Of a stretch of 34,677 nucleotides of DNA, positions 10,878-19,398 are shown one piece after another. The notes beneath the pieces were generated by a model, which had not been told where the DNA came from, searched no databases, and saw nothing but the letters and a program-made list of their open reading frames with translations. Source of the DNA: Betaproteobacteria bacterium HGW-Betaproteobacteria-22 (GTDB taxonomy: Bacteria; Pseudomonadota; Gammaproteobacteria; Burkholderiales; Methylophilaceae); assembly GCA_002842285.1 (NCBI GenBank), contig PHCJ01000022.1, positions 1 to 34,677 on the forward strand, read 5' to 3'. Numbering within the stretch: the stretch's first letter is position 1; every line of letters begins with the position of its first letter. The position numbers and the translations under genes were made by a program.

Positions 10878-11669
10878 ATGACAGATACTAAACAGCCGTT
10901 TCCCAATACAAAACCTGAGAGCCCTTCATTGCGGGCGCGCGGTATTTACCTACTTCCCAATTTATTCACCTCGGCTGCATTGTTTGCCGGTTTTTATGCC
11001 ATTGTGCAGGCCATGAATGGCAATTTTGAGCTTGCAGCGATTGCGATTTTTATCGCGATGGTGATGGATGGGCTGGATGGGCGGGTTGCACGTATGACGA
11101 ATACGCAAAGTGCGTTTGGTGCAGAATATGACAGCTTATCCGATATGGTTTCATTCGGCGTTGCGCCAGCACTTATCCTTTACGTATGGGCGCTCAAGCC
11201 ATTAGGTAAGCTTGGGTGGATTGCAGCATTTATTTACTGTGCCTGTGCTGCGTTACGTTTAGCCAGGTTTAACACCAAGCTTGATGATGAACATCAGGAT
11301 AAGCGGTTTTTCCAAGGTTTGCCAAGCCCTGCCGCTGCCGCATTGTTGGCTGGGTTTGTATGGGTGTCGTATGAATATGGCGTGAGTGGCCGTGATGTGT
11401 TTTTTGGCGTGCTCAAAATGAAATGGATGGCTTGGGCAATTACTGTTTTTGCAGGAGCGTCCATGGTCAGTGATTTGCGTTATTACAGTGGCAAAGATAT
11501 TAATCTTAAAAACAGTGTGCCGTTTATTGTGATGCTGGGAATAGTGCTGGCTTTTGTTTTGATTTCATACAGCCCGCCTGAAGTTTTATTTTTGGTCATG
11601 GTGGCTTATGCACTATCGGGCTATGTGATCTGGGTGCGTCGCAGGCTTTTATCAAGAAGAAGGCGTTAG
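10878..11669 (+). CDS. pssA: CDP-diacylglycerol-serine O-phosphatidyltransferase
   Basis: Membrane enzyme that makes phosphatidylserine from CDP-diacylglycerol and serine, the first step to phosphatidylethanolamine. The 263-residue protein has the complete CDP-alcohol phosphotransferase signature D-G-x2-A-R-x8-G-x3-D-x3-D: D67, G68, A71, R72, G81, D85 and D89. This is followed by about six membrane segments and a basic C-terminus (RRRLLSRRRR). The length and multi-span layout match the integral-membrane type II PssA, not the E. coli peripheral type. The cdsA relic is just upstream and leuA follows 335 bases downstream; pssA-leuA linkage is common in betaproteobacteria. Confidence 0.95.
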   Translation: MTDTKQPFPNTKPESPSLRARGIYLLPNLFTSAALFAGFYAIVQAMNGNFELAAIAIFIAMVMDGLDGRVARMTNTQSAFGAEYDSLSDMVSFGVAPALILYVWALKPLGKLGWIAAFIYCACAALRLARFNTKLDDEHQDKRFFQGLPSPAAAALLAGFVWVSYEYGVSGRDVFFGVLKMKWMAWAITVFAGASMVSDLRYYSGKDINLKNSVPFIVMLGIVLAFVLISYSPPEVLFLVMVAYALSGYVIWVRRRLLSRRRR

Positions 11670-11767
11670 TGGATGCTGTTTTTAGATTTTGCTTATTATC
11701 ATAATAAACAGAATCAAACGGCTAAATGCTTGCAGAATGTATTAAAAAACATTATATTTCCATCACT

Positions 11768-11884
11768 ATGTTGAATTTAGATATTTCTTATGCTTTTTAT
11801 GCACTTAGCTTGGTTGCTAGTGCCTCATTGTCACGCAAATTGTTTGCGTTACGCCTGCTCGCGCTTCGCGCAACCCTGCGCTAG
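11768..11884 (+). CDS. Possible leucine-rich leader peptide upstream of leuA
   Basis: A 38-codon open frame begins MLNLDISYAFYALSL and ends with LFALRLLALRATLR. It contains 11 leucine codons, densest just before the stop. Its 3' half overlaps two hairpins: ACGCAAA-ttg-TTTGCGT (11833-11849) and CTGCGC-tagt-GCGCAG (11876-11891); the second contains the stop codon. This is the arrangement of an amino-acid attenuator, in which stalling at leucine codons would alter the RNA fold. Against it, there is no good ribosome binding site and no clear U-tailed terminator before leuA. This is inference only. Confidence 0.3.
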   Translation: MLNLDISYAFYALSLVASASLSRKLFALRLLALRATLR

Positions 11885-12004
11885 TGCGCAGACTAAACTC
11901 CCCAACCAAAGATTTAATGACCTTGCACCTTGGCGCGATGCGAGATGGTGTAATTTAAATTCGTGTAAACAGCACGAAAAAACCGAATGAAAAGTTAGGT
12001 GTTC

Positions 12005-13561
12005 ATGATGAAACAAGATCGAGATCAACAAAATCAAATCATTATTTTTGATACTACGTTGCGTGATGGCGAGCAAAGCCCGGGTGCGGCAATGACTAAG
12101 GAAGAAAAAATCCGCATTGCCCGCCAGCTTGAAAAATTAGGTGTCAACGTCATAGAGGCAGGGTTTGCTGCCGCTAGTCCGGGTGACTTTGATGCGATAC
12201 ACGAGATTGCAAAAGTCATTAAAAACTCAACGATTTGTTCACTTGCGCGCGCAAGCGAGAATGACGTGCGTCGCGCAGGTGAGGCGATTAAACCGGCCGC
12301 CCATGGACGTATCCACACATTTATTGCTACCAGCAAAATCCATATGGAAAACAAGCTTCGCATGACAGAAGACCAGGTTGTGGCGCGTGCTGTGCAGGCA
12401 GTGAAATGGGCGTTGGAATATACCGATGACGTCGAATTCTCGGCCGAAGATGCTGTGCGCTCAGAGATGGATTTTCTGGTGCGTGTGTTCGATGCGGTGA
12501 TTGAAGCAGGCGCCAAGACCATCAATGTGCCGGATACCGTCGGTTACAGCATCCCGGCGCCATGGGGAGAGCGCATGGCTGAGTTAATCAAGCGCGTTAA
12601 AAACAGTGACAAGGTCATCTGGTCTACCCATTGCCATAACGACCTTGGTATGGCGGTAGCCAACTCGTTGGCTGCAGTAATGGGAGGTGCGCGTCAGGTG
12701 GAATGTACTATCAATGGCTTGGGTGAGCGTGCGGGGAATGCCAGCTTGGAGGAGGTTGTGATGGCGATTAAAACCCGCAGCGACATTTTCAATTTGACGA
12801 CACGTATCGACACCACGCAGATTGTACCGACCAGTAAATTGGTGTCGTCCATCACCGGTTATCCGGTACAGCCCAATAAGGCGATTGTGGGTGCCAATGC
12901 CTTTGCTCACGAGTCTGGGATTCATCAGGATGGTGTATTGAAACACCGCGAAACCTACGAAATCATGCGGGCTGAAGACGTGGGCTGGAATGCTAACAAA
13001 TTGACCTTGGGCAAATTGTCAGGCCGCAATGCGTTCAGAACACGTTTGAAAGAATTGGGCATTGAGCTTGAGACGGAAGATTTGCTGAATGCTGCATTTG
13101 CGCGCTTTAAAGACTTGGCTGATAAAAAATCTGAAATCTTTGATGAAGATTTGCACGCTTTGGTGAGCGATGAGTTTGTGCATGAAGCGAGTGAGAATTA
13201 TAAGTTGGTGTATTTGCAAGTGGCCTCACAAACAGGTGAAGTGCCGCATGCATTTATTACCGTGTCAGATAATGGCGCAGAGAAAAAATCTGAGTCAGAT
13301 GGCGGTGGCCCTGTAGACGCGGCGCTCAAGGCAATTGAGAATATCGTGAATAGTGGTGCGGAATTGTTGCTTTATTCAGTGAACAATATCACCAGCGGCA
13401 CGGATGCACAGGGCGAGGTGACTGTACGTCTTTCCAAAGGTGGGCGTATTGTGAATGGACAGGGTGCGGATACTGATATTGTGATTGCCTCGGCCAAAGC
13501 CTATTTGAACGGCTTGAATAAGCTCCACATTAAGTTAGAGCGCGCACATCCGCAGGTTTAA
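12005..13561 (+). CDS. leuA: 2-isopropylmalate synthase
   Basis: Condenses acetyl-CoA with 2-oxoisovalerate, the first committed step of leucine biosynthesis. The start was set at the ATG at 12005 (or 12008), which has TAGG 5-8 bases upstream; a GTG at 11999 would add two residues. With 518 residues the protein has the TIM-barrel catalytic domain ([13 protein letters not shown] at 15-27, metal ligands D21 and H209/H211 in [16 protein letters not shown] at about 237-245). A linker follows, then the C-terminal LeuA dimer domain (about 385-515) that binds leucine for feedback inhibition. A 335-base leader with hairpins precedes it, so regulation of the message is plausible. Confidence 0.97.
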   Translation: MMKQDRDQQNQIIIFDTTLRDGEQSPGAAMTKEEKIRIARQLEKLGVNVIEAGFAAASPGDFDAIHEIAKVIKNSTICSLARASENDVRRAGEAIKPAAHGRIHTFIATSKIHMENKLRMTEDQVVARAVQAVKWALEYTDDVEFSAEDAVRSEMDFLVRVFDAVIEAGAKTINVPDTVGYSIPAPWGERMAELIKRVKNSDKVIWSTHCHNDLGMAVANSLAAVMGGARQVECTINGLGERAGNASLEEVVMAIKTRSDIFNLTTRIDTTQIVPTSKLVSSITGYPVQPNKAIVGANAFAHESGIHQDGVLKHRETYEIMRAEDVGWNANKLTLGKLSGRNAFRTRLKELGIELETEDLLNAAFARFKDLADKKSEIFDEDLHALVSDEFVHEASENYKLVYLQVASQTGEVPHAFITVSDNGAEKKSESDGGGPVDAALKAIENIVNSGAELLLYSVNNITSGTDAQGEVTVRLSKGGRIVNGQGADTDIVIASAKAYLNGLNKLHIKLERAHPQV

Positions 13562-13718
13562 CCGTTACAGCATTGCGCGATTGCTTTGTTGTTAGAACTT
13601 GCCGTGCTTAATTGTACTGTTTGCGTTTTGGCGTCGCATTTTCGCGCAATCTTGACATGGTTCGTAAACCGTTCATAGCTTCATTAGTCAGCGTTGATGA
13701 ATAATCCAGAAAGCCATC

Positions 13719-14615
13719 ATGCCTAAACCTCGGCAAACCCTTTTGATAATAGCTGCCCTTTTTTGCACGTATTTTATCTGGGGTTCAACTTATTTGGCGA
13801 TCCGCTTTGGTATCGAAAGCTTCCCGCCATTTTTGATGGCGAGCATTCGTTTCACAGTAGCAGGCTTTGTTTTGTATGCAGTGTTACGCTACAGGGGAGT
13901 GCCTAACCCAAGTAGGCAGGAGTGGTTGGGGGCAGGAGTGATAGGCTTGCTATTACCGGCTATAGGTAATGGCACAGTCTGTTATGTGCAGCAGACTGTT
14001 TCTTCCAGTGTGGCGGCCCTTGCAATTGCTACAGCACCTATCTGGATGGCGGTGTTTTCTTCGATTTGGGGGCATCAAATTACACGGCAGGAGTGGCTGG
14101 GCATTAGTATTGGCTTTGTTGGAATTGTGCTGCTTAATTTGGGAGGTAGCCTCCATAGCGATTGGTTAAGTGCGCTCCTGCTTATTTTTGCCGCAGCAAG
14201 TTGGTCTTTTGGCTCGGTATGGAGTAAACATTTGACCATGCCATCGGGATTGATGGGGGCAGCTGGGCAGATGTTGGTGGGTGGCGTGGCCTTGCTGATA
14301 TTCAGCAGCATGCAAGGTGAACAGTGGCCGCAGAAAGTGAGCCATCAGTCTTGGAGCGCCTTGCTGTTTTTAATCGTATTAGGCTCGATTGTTACTTACA
14401 GCGCTTACCAATATTTATTGCAGCATGTAAGGCCGTTGGTGGCTAGCAGCAATACATTTGTGAACCCAGTGGTGGCATTTGCCGTGGGCATTTGGCTGGC
14501 AAACGAGCACTTGGCTGTGAATGAATATGCAGCGCTTGTGATTATTTTAGCAGGTGTGTTCTTAGTGCTTACTGCCACGCAAAAAAAAGATCAGGCCAAA
14601 TCCGGGGTGTTGTAA
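13719..14615 (+). CDS. yedA: EamA-family drug/metabolite exporter (YedA-like)
   Basis: Inner-membrane transporter of the DMT superfamily. The 298-residue protein has ten predicted membrane helices arranged as two EamA repeats (about 10-140 and 150-292). It shows the family motifs FIWGSTYLAIRFG (about 19-31), AIGNGTVCYVQQ in the middle, ASWSFGSVWSK at the start of repeat two, and the late SNTFVNPVVAFAVG. These fit the YedA group best. The substrate is unknown; amino acids or small toxic metabolites are typical guesses for the family. It has its own upstream spacer of 157 bases after leuA in which I see no terminator. The HAD gene follows after 63 bases. Confidence 0.9.
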   Translation: MPKPRQTLLIIAALFCTYFIWGSTYLAIRFGIESFPPFLMASIRFTVAGFVLYAVLRYRGVPNPSRQEWLGAGVIGLLLPAIGNGTVCYVQQTVSSSVAALAIATAPIWMAVFSSIWGHQITRQEWLGISIGFVGIVLLNLGGSLHSDWLSALLLIFAAASWSFGSVWSKHLTMPSGLMGAAGQMLVGGVALLIFSSMQGEQWPQKVSHQSWSALLFLIVLGSIVTYSAYQYLLQHVRPLVASSNTFVNPVVAFAVGIWLANEHLAVNEYAALVIILAGVFLVLTATQKKDQAKSGVL

Positions 14616-14678
14616 ATCCAGTTGTTATGTTGCGCGGTTTGGCAGTTATTTTTATTTTTACAAAAAGTAGAACCAAAG

Positions 14679-15347
14679 ATGAAACAGAATTTAGCTTTAT
14701 TTGATTTAGATAATACTCTGCTCGCAGGCGACAGTGATTATAACTGGAGCCTATTCCTGATTGCTGAAGGTTTGCTTGATGCAAAGACACACCAGGAACG
14801 TAACGAGCAGTTCTACCAGGATTATAAAAATGGCTGTCTGGATATCTATGCTTTTCTGGAGTTTCAGTTAAAGCCACTGAGTCAGCATCCTAAAAAGTTT
14901 CTGGATGCGCTGCACCTGAAATATATGGAAAAAGTCATCCGTCCAATGATGACGAAAAAAGCCCAGGACTTGGTGAATCAGCACAAATCTGCGGGGGATT
15001 TGTGTGTGGTGATTACTGCGACAAATAGTTTTGTCACAAAACCGATTGCCGCCGCCTATGGAATAGCGCATTTAATTGGTACAGATCCTGAAATGGTCAA
15101 CGGGGAATATACTGGTGGTGTGACAGGTGTGCCCAGTTTTCAGGAGGGTAAAGTGACGCGCATTAATCAATGGCTAGCCGCGCGCGGGCAGCAACTCACT
15201 GATTTTAACAAAAGCTACTTTTACAGTGATTCTCATAATGATTTGCCACTGATGAAACTGGTGACCCATCCTGTGGCCGTGGATGCTGATGCTACACTGG
15301 CTGAATATGCCAAACAGCAAGGCTGGGCAGTGATCAGTTTGCGGTAA
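14679..15347 (+). CDS. HAD-family phosphatase, subfamily IB (SerB-like)
   Basis: Cytoplasmic phosphatase of the HAD superfamily. The start is the ATG at 14679 because the protein then begins MKQNLALFDLDNTLLAGDSD; an upstream ATG at 14622 would add 19 unrelated residues. The 222-residue protein shows motif I with nucleophile D9 and acid D11, motif II in VVITATNSF, a lysine in the EGKVTRI stretch and motif IV in YSDSHNDLPLM. The helical cap between motifs I and II places it in subfamily IB with phosphoserine and related phosphatases. Proteins of this exact type are often annotated as histidinol-phosphatase-like, but the substrate cannot be read here. It converges with ypjD, with 3 bases between the two stops. 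Confidence 0.9.
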   Translation: MKQNLALFDLDNTLLAGDSDYNWSLFLIAEGLLDAKTHQERNEQFYQDYKNGCLDIYAFLEFQLKPLSQHPKKFLDALHLKYMEKVIRPMMTKKAQDLVNQHKSAGDLCVVITATNSFVTKPIAAAYGIAHLIGTDPEMVNGEYTGGVTGVPSFQEGKVTRINQWLAARGQQLTDFNKSYFYSDSHNDLPLMKLVTHPVAVDADATLAEYAKQQGWAVISLR

Positions 15348-15350
15348 GAG

Positions 15351-16166
15351 TTATTTCCCCAGTAATATTTGCAATACAAACTGACTGCCTATGTAAGCCA
15401 GCAGTAACAACGCAAAGCCAGTAAGCGTCCAGCGAATGGCTTTGCGCCCACGCCAGCCATATTTTAATCGGCCAAATAACAAGCCCGCATAAATCAACCA
15501 ACTCATGATGGAAAATACCGTTTTGTGATTAAACTGCAATGCTTGACCAAAAATATCTTCAGAAAACCACATGCCGCTAATGAGCGTAACGGTTAGCAGC
15601 ATAAAGCCGAAGCCGATAATCTTAAACAGCAAAGATTCCATAACCATCAGTGGCGGAAAGCTCGGCAATTTAATTAAGGTTGATTTGTGATGCAGGCTAC
15701 GCTCTGCAATCGCCATTAACAATGCGTGTAATGCGGCAAAAGTAAACAAACTGTAGGCAATCATCGCGATCCAGATATGAGCGATAAATAGCCTGTTTTC
15801 TGCCTCTGGAAGATAGTGATTGCTCACACTGAAAGCCGGTAATAATGCAAAAAGTGCGGCAGGTGGCAACACAAACGCTTGTAGGCTATGCAAATCATAC
15901 TTGCGATCAGTGACCCAGTAAATCAGCACGGTGAGCCATAATATTGCGGAAATCGATTGATAAAACCCTAAATTAAACCCTGCCGAAAAAATACTGTGAT
16001 GCAACAACCAGGCATGCACCAGCAAGCCCAGTGCGATCATTAAAGAATGCAGTTTCAGCTGCGTGTTTTCAGGCACTTTGGCAATGCGCCAATAATCAAC
16101 TGCCACTGCCAAATAGATGAAAGTCACAATTAAGTAAGGAAAAAGATTTTGAGCTGAGTAGTTCAT
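15351..16166 (-). CDS. ypjD: CcsA-family cytochrome c assembly-like membrane protein (YpjD)
   Basis: Integral membrane protein related to the CcsA/CcmC haem-handling family. The ATG at 16166 gives 271 residues; an upstream TTG at 16184 would add six. About eight hydrophobic helices are visible. The conserved stretch ISGMWFSEDIFGQ, followed by FNHKTVFSIMSWLIYAGLL, carries the histidine expected near the C-terminal end of the family. A nearby histidine-bearing IAHIWIAMIAYSLF is the other conserved block. The gene is divergent from ffh with 82 bases between starts, an arrangement conserved across proteobacteria. Its precise role remains unclear; no cytochrome gene is nearby. Confidence 0.9.
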   Translation of the reverse strand: MNYSAQNLFPYLIVTFIYLAVAVDYWRIAKVPENTQLKLHSLMIALGLLVHAWLLHHSIFSAGFNLGFYQSISAILWLTVLIYWVTDRKYDLHSLQAFVLPPAALFALLPAFSVSNHYLPEAENRLFIAHIWIAMIAYSLFTFAALHALLMAIAERSLHHKSTLIKLPSFPPLMVMESLLFKIIGFGFMLLTVTLISGMWFSEDIFGQALQFNHKTVFSIMSWLIYAGLLFGRLKYGWRGRKAIRWTLTGFALLLLAYIGSQFVLQILLGK

Positions 16167-16248
16167 AACGCAATTATGGCGCAAATGTGCTGTAAAGATA
16201 ATAGCTTGATGTAAAATTGAGACTTATTTCATTTGTTAAGAGTAAGTA

Positions 16249-17613
16249 ATGCTAGAAAACTTAACTGGACGCTTACAGGGCGTTATTAAAAATTTGCGTG
16301 GGCAAGCGCGCCTGACGGAGGAAAACATTGCAGATGCCATGCGTGAAGTGCGTATGGCATTGTTGGAAGCAGACGTTGCGCTGCCTGTTGTGAAAGAGTT
16401 TATTGCAGCAGTAAAACAGCGCTCACAGGGTAAAGAGGTGCTGCAAAGCCTAACGCCTGGCCAGGCTGTGATTGAGGTGGTGAATGACGAACTGACGGCC
16501 TTGATGGGCAAAGCAAATGCTGAGCTTAACTTGGCGGCTGTGCCGCCCGCAATTATTCTAATGGCCGGTCTGCAGGGCTCAGGCAAAACTACCACTTCGG
16601 CCAAGTTGGCAAAACTGCTTAAAGAACAAAAGAAAAAGGTATTGTTGGCCAGTGCAGACGTTTACCGCCCAGCAGCGATTGAGCAGCTCAAAACGTTGGC
16701 TAAGCAACTTGAGGTTGATTGTTTTGACAGCAATGCGAACCAAAAGCCATCTGATATTGCAGTGGCAACCCTGGATTTTGCCAAACGCGGTTATTACGAT
16801 GTGGTGATCTTTGATACGGCTGGTCGCCTAGGTATCGATGAAGTCATGATGGCGGAAATCAAAGCCTTGCATGCACAGTTGAATCCAATCGAGACCTTGT
16901 TTGTGGTGGATGCCATGCAGGGTCAGGATGCCATCAACACGGCGAAAGCCTTTGGCGAGACCTTGCCGCTGACAGGTGTAATACTGACTAAGCTTGATGG
17001 TGACTCACGCGGCGGCGCGGCACTGTCAGTGCGTCATGTGACTGGTAAACCCATCAAATTCATTGGCGTGAGCGAAAAAGTCGACGGTCTGGAGCCATTC
17101 TACCCGGATCGTATGGCGTCGCGTATTTTGGGCATGGGCGATGTGCTGGGTTTGATTGAGCAGGCACATAAAAATGTCGACATGGCAGAAGCGCAAAAAC
17201 TCGCCGATAAGGTCAAGTCAGGCAAAAATTTCGATCTCGACGACTTCAAGGCGCAAATGTCACAGATGCGCAAAATGGGCGGCATGGGCGCGCTAATGGA
17301 TAAAATGCCTTCGCAGATTGCGGGCATGGCGGCCAAAGTGAACCCGGACGATGCAGATAAAAGCATCCGCCGTATAGAAGGTATTATTAACAGCATGACG
17401 CCGCTAGAGCGCCGTAAACCAGAAATCATCAAGGCAACACGCAAAAAGCGCATCGCCGATGGCTCCGGCGTGCAGGTGCAGGAGGTGAACCGTCTGCTGA
17501 AGCAGTTCGAAGAAACTCAGAAGATGATGAAGATGTTCAGTAAAGGTGGCATGGCAAAAATGATGCGCAGCATGGGCAGTTTGATGGGCGGTAAGATGCC
17601 AGGCATGCGCTAG
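16249..17613 (+). CDS. ffh: Signal recognition particle protein Ffh
   Basis: GTPase that binds 4.5S RNA and signal sequences of nascent membrane proteins and docks with FtsY. The 454-residue protein has the N domain (about 1-90) and the G domain with P-loop GLQGSGKTT at 107-115, DTAGR at 189-193 and TKLDG at 247-251. The methionine-rich M domain (about 325-454) ends in several M-x2-M runs (MMKMFSKGGMAKMMRSM) that line the signal-peptide groove. Everything is at the expected length. tRNA-Lys follows 188 bases downstream. Confidence 0.98.
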   Translation: MLENLTGRLQGVIKNLRGQARLTEENIADAMREVRMALLEADVALPVVKEFIAAVKQRSQGKEVLQSLTPGQAVIEVVNDELTALMGKANAELNLAAVPPAIILMAGLQGSGKTTTSAKLAKLLKEQKKKVLLASADVYRPAAIEQLKTLAKQLEVDCFDSNANQKPSDIAVATLDFAKRGYYDVVIFDTAGRLGIDEVMMAEIKALHAQLNPIETLFVVDAMQGQDAINTAKAFGETLPLTGVILTKLDGDSRGGAALSVRHVTGKPIKFIGVSEKVDGLEPFYPDRMASRILGMGDVLGLIEQAHKNVDMAEAQKLADKVKSGKNFDLDDFKAQMSQMRKMGGMGALMDKMPSQIAGMAAKVNPDDADKSIRRIEGIINSMTPLERRKPEIIKATRKKRIADGSGVQVQEVNRLLKQFEETQKMMKMFSKGGMAKMMRSMGSLMGGKMPGMR

Positions 17614-17729
17614 ACCTAACTTATTGATAGATTTAGGAACTAGCAATCTGCAAACCTTGCGTTGGCGTTCTTAAACTACCCGGGGCTAAAAATAATCACA
17701 AATTTTTTAATTTATTTGCGAGTTTTTGA

Positions 17730-17758
17730 TTGACCAAGTCCAGAGTTTCTAGCATAAT
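17730..17758 (+). promoter_or_regulatory. Sigma-70-type promoter of tRNA-Lys
   Basis: A -35 box TTGACC (17730-17735) and a -10 box CATAAT (17753-17758) are separated by an optimal 17 bases. A GC-rich discriminator (TGCGCCC) follows, as is usual for stable-RNA promoters under stringent control. Transcription would start near 17765, giving a 5' leader of about 37 bases before the tRNA. Confidence 0.75.
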
Positions 17759-17801
17759 TGCGCCCTTTCGTAAGTGATGAAAATTACTTGCCAAATGGAA
17801 T

Positions 17802-17877
17802 GGGGTGTTAGCTCAGCTGGTAGAGCAGCGGACTTTTAATCCGTTTGTCGTGGGTTCGATCCCCGCACACCCTACCA
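17802..17877 (+). tRNA. tRNA-Lys (anticodon UUU)
   Basis: A complete 76-base cloverleaf. The acceptor stem is GGGGTGT with ACACCCT (first pair G-U), followed by discriminator A and an encoded CCA. The D arm is GCTC-AGCTGGTA-GAGC, the anticodon loop CTTTTAA has TTT at 17835-17837, and the T arm is GTGGG-TTCGATC-CCCGC. Its 3' part is the attachment site for the island on its right; the intact tRNA remains at this left junction. Confidence 0.98.
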
Positions 17878-17878
17878 A
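17854..17878 (+). repeat. attL core in the 3' end of tRNA-Lys
   Basis: The 25 bases covering the T loop to just past CCA (GTTCGAT, CGCACACC, TACCAA blocks) recur at 32901-32924. There are 21 matches, three substitutions and one deletion. A P4-type integrase lies immediately to the right, which is the standard left junction of a tRNA-borne genomic island. Confidence 0.82.
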
Positions 17879-17910
17879 ACACTAGTTTTACAAGGTATCG
17901 TAAAACATCT

Positions 17911-17936
17911 AAAACCCGCGTAACTGCGGGTTTTTT
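17911..17936 (+). terminator. Rho-independent terminator after tRNA-Lys
   Basis: Stem AAAACCCGC (17911-17919) and GCGGGTTTT (17926-17934) with a 6-base loop and a run of six T. A close copy lies at 32959-32980, in the same position relative to the right att copy, so the terminator travels with the integrase end of this element family. Confidence 0.88.
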
Positions 17937-17992
17937 ATTGCCTTTTTGTGTCATATCGTGTAACGTCAACTCACTAAATCTTACGTTTTATT

Positions 17993-18039
17993 GGGGTAAC
18001 TCTCTGGGGTAACTCCAAAATTCAGATTGGAGTTACCCC
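17993..18039 (+). promoter_or_regulatory. Repeated GGGGTAACT motifs: integrase arm sites and/or operator
   Basis: GGGGTAACT occurs directly repeated at 17993-18001 and 18006-18014. It occurs inverted at 18031-18039, where GGGGTAACTCC (18006-18016) and GGAGTTACCCC (18029-18039) form a perfect 11-bp inverted repeat with a 12-base spacer. The last copy ends two bases before the integrase ATG, covering the ribosome-binding region. The same motif is paired on the other side of the element (32830-32850). Arm-type binding sites of the integrase, doubling as its autoregulatory operator, is the likeliest reading. Confidence 0.65.
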
Positions 18040-18041
18040 AA

Positions 18042-19295
18042 ATGGCGCTAACGGATACTAAAATCAAGGCTTCCAAACCTAAAGACAAGGCGTACAAGCT
18101 TTATGATGAAGCGGGTTTGTTTCTTATAGTTACCCCAAGTGGCGGAAAGTGGTGGCGCTTTAAGTATGTTTTCAACGGCAAAGAGAAGCTCCTCTCATTA
18201 GGCACCTATCCAGAAGTGCCGATTGCAGGTTATTGGCATGACCCTCAGACGAAAAAACATTGGATTGATGGGGCAAGAGATAAGCGAAATAAAGCTCGTG
18301 AATTGGTAGCCTCTGGTATGGATCCAAGCGAAGTACGCAAGATCCATAAAAGTACGCAATCTGAGAATGCTACAAATACTTTTGAGTTTATTGCTCGCGT
18401 TTGGCTAAAAGGCTATTCAAGCAACCTATCCCCAGCAACTGCTGAGAAGAACCTTAGATTGTTCGAGCGCGACCTATTTCCTTGGATTGGTAACCGTCCA
18501 ATAGCTGAATTAAAACCGAAAGAGATACTTGATACTGCTAGACGCATTGAAGCGCGTGGGGCGGTTGATACTGCAAAGCGTGCAATTCAATTATGTGGGC
18601 AAGTGTTTCAGCAGGCTGTGATTGATGAAAAGGTTATGAGCGACCCTACACGTGATATTCGGCGTGCAATCAAACCACTTAAAGACAAACACTTTGCAAG
18701 TTTGACCGACCCTAAAGACGTAGCTGAGCTATTACGCGCCATAGATGCGTTCAAAGGTAGTTTTGTTGTTATGAGTGCAATACGTTTGGCGCCATTGGTA
18801 TTTGTGCGCCCTGTAGAGCTACGCAAGGCTAAATGGCGTGATATTGATCTAAAGGCTAAAGAATGGCGTTATCTAGTGACTAAAACAAATACTGATCACT
18901 TAGTGCCATTATCAAATCAGGCAGTCGATATATTAAAAGAGCTGCACCCACTTACAGGTAGCGGTGAATATGTTTTTCAGGTTGGCAATGACCCTAAAAA
19001 GCCTATGAGTGATGGCACTATCAATGCCGCATTAAAGCGCATGGGGTATGACACAAAAACGCAAATAACAGGGCACGGATTTAGAGCAATGGCGCGGACT
19101 ATATTGCACGAAAGATTAAGCATTGATCCGCACATCATAGAGCACCAATTAGCGCATGCCGTGCCTGATAATTTAGGGGGCGCATATAATCGTACTAAGT
19201 TTATTGAACAGCGAGTTTTAATGATGCAACAATGGGCTGATTACCTTGACGAGTTAAAAGATGGTGCAAAAATAATTCCATTCAAGCAAGCGTAA
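18042..19295 (+). CDS. P4-type tyrosine integrase (DUF4102 N-terminus)
   Basis: Site-specific recombinase that inserts and excises the island at tRNA-Lys. The start is the ATG at 18042, giving the family N-terminus MALTDTKIKASKP; a TTG at 18027 would lie inside the inverted repeat. The 417-residue protein has the DUF4102 arm-binding domain (about 1-90), a SAM-like core-binding domain (about 112-205) and the catalytic domain. The active site is complete: R256 in FVRPVELRKAKW, H345 and R348 in GHGFRAMART, H372 in EHQLAHA and nucleophile Y382 in GGAYNRTKF. It looks functional. It is transcribed away from the tRNA, into the island. Confidence 0.96.
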   Translation: MALTDTKIKASKPKDKAYKLYDEAGLFLIVTPSGGKWWRFKYVFNGKEKLLSLGTYPEVPIAGYWHDPQTKKHWIDGARDKRNKARELVASGMDPSEVRKIHKSTQSENATNTFEFIARVWLKGYSSNLSPATAEKNLRLFERDLFPWIGNRPIAELKPKEILDTARRIEARGAVDTAKRAIQLCGQVFQQAVIDEKVMSDPTRDIRRAIKPLKDKHFASLTDPKDVAELLRAIDAFKGSFVVMSAIRLAPLVFVRPVELRKAKWRDIDLKAKEWRYLVTKTNTDHLVPLSNQAVDILKELHPLTGSGEYVFQVGNDPKKPMSDGTINAALKRMGYDTKTQITGHGFRAMARTILHERLSIDPHIIEHQLAHAVPDNLGGAYNRTKFIEQRVLMMQQWADYLDELKDGAKIIPFKQA

Positions 19296-19398
19296 CGATT
19301 TAACCTCACCTAATACGTACTTAATTATCACTTGCGAACGTTATAATTATTTATTAACTGGTGTGAGCTATTATTTTGTGGATAAGTAAAAGGGCTGT

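Noticed and set aside
11790-11990. 66-codon open frame upstream of leuA starting MLFMHLAWLL
   Set aside because: Its translation is low in complexity and it overlaps the more leucine-rich frame at 11768-11884 in another register. No ribosome binding site.
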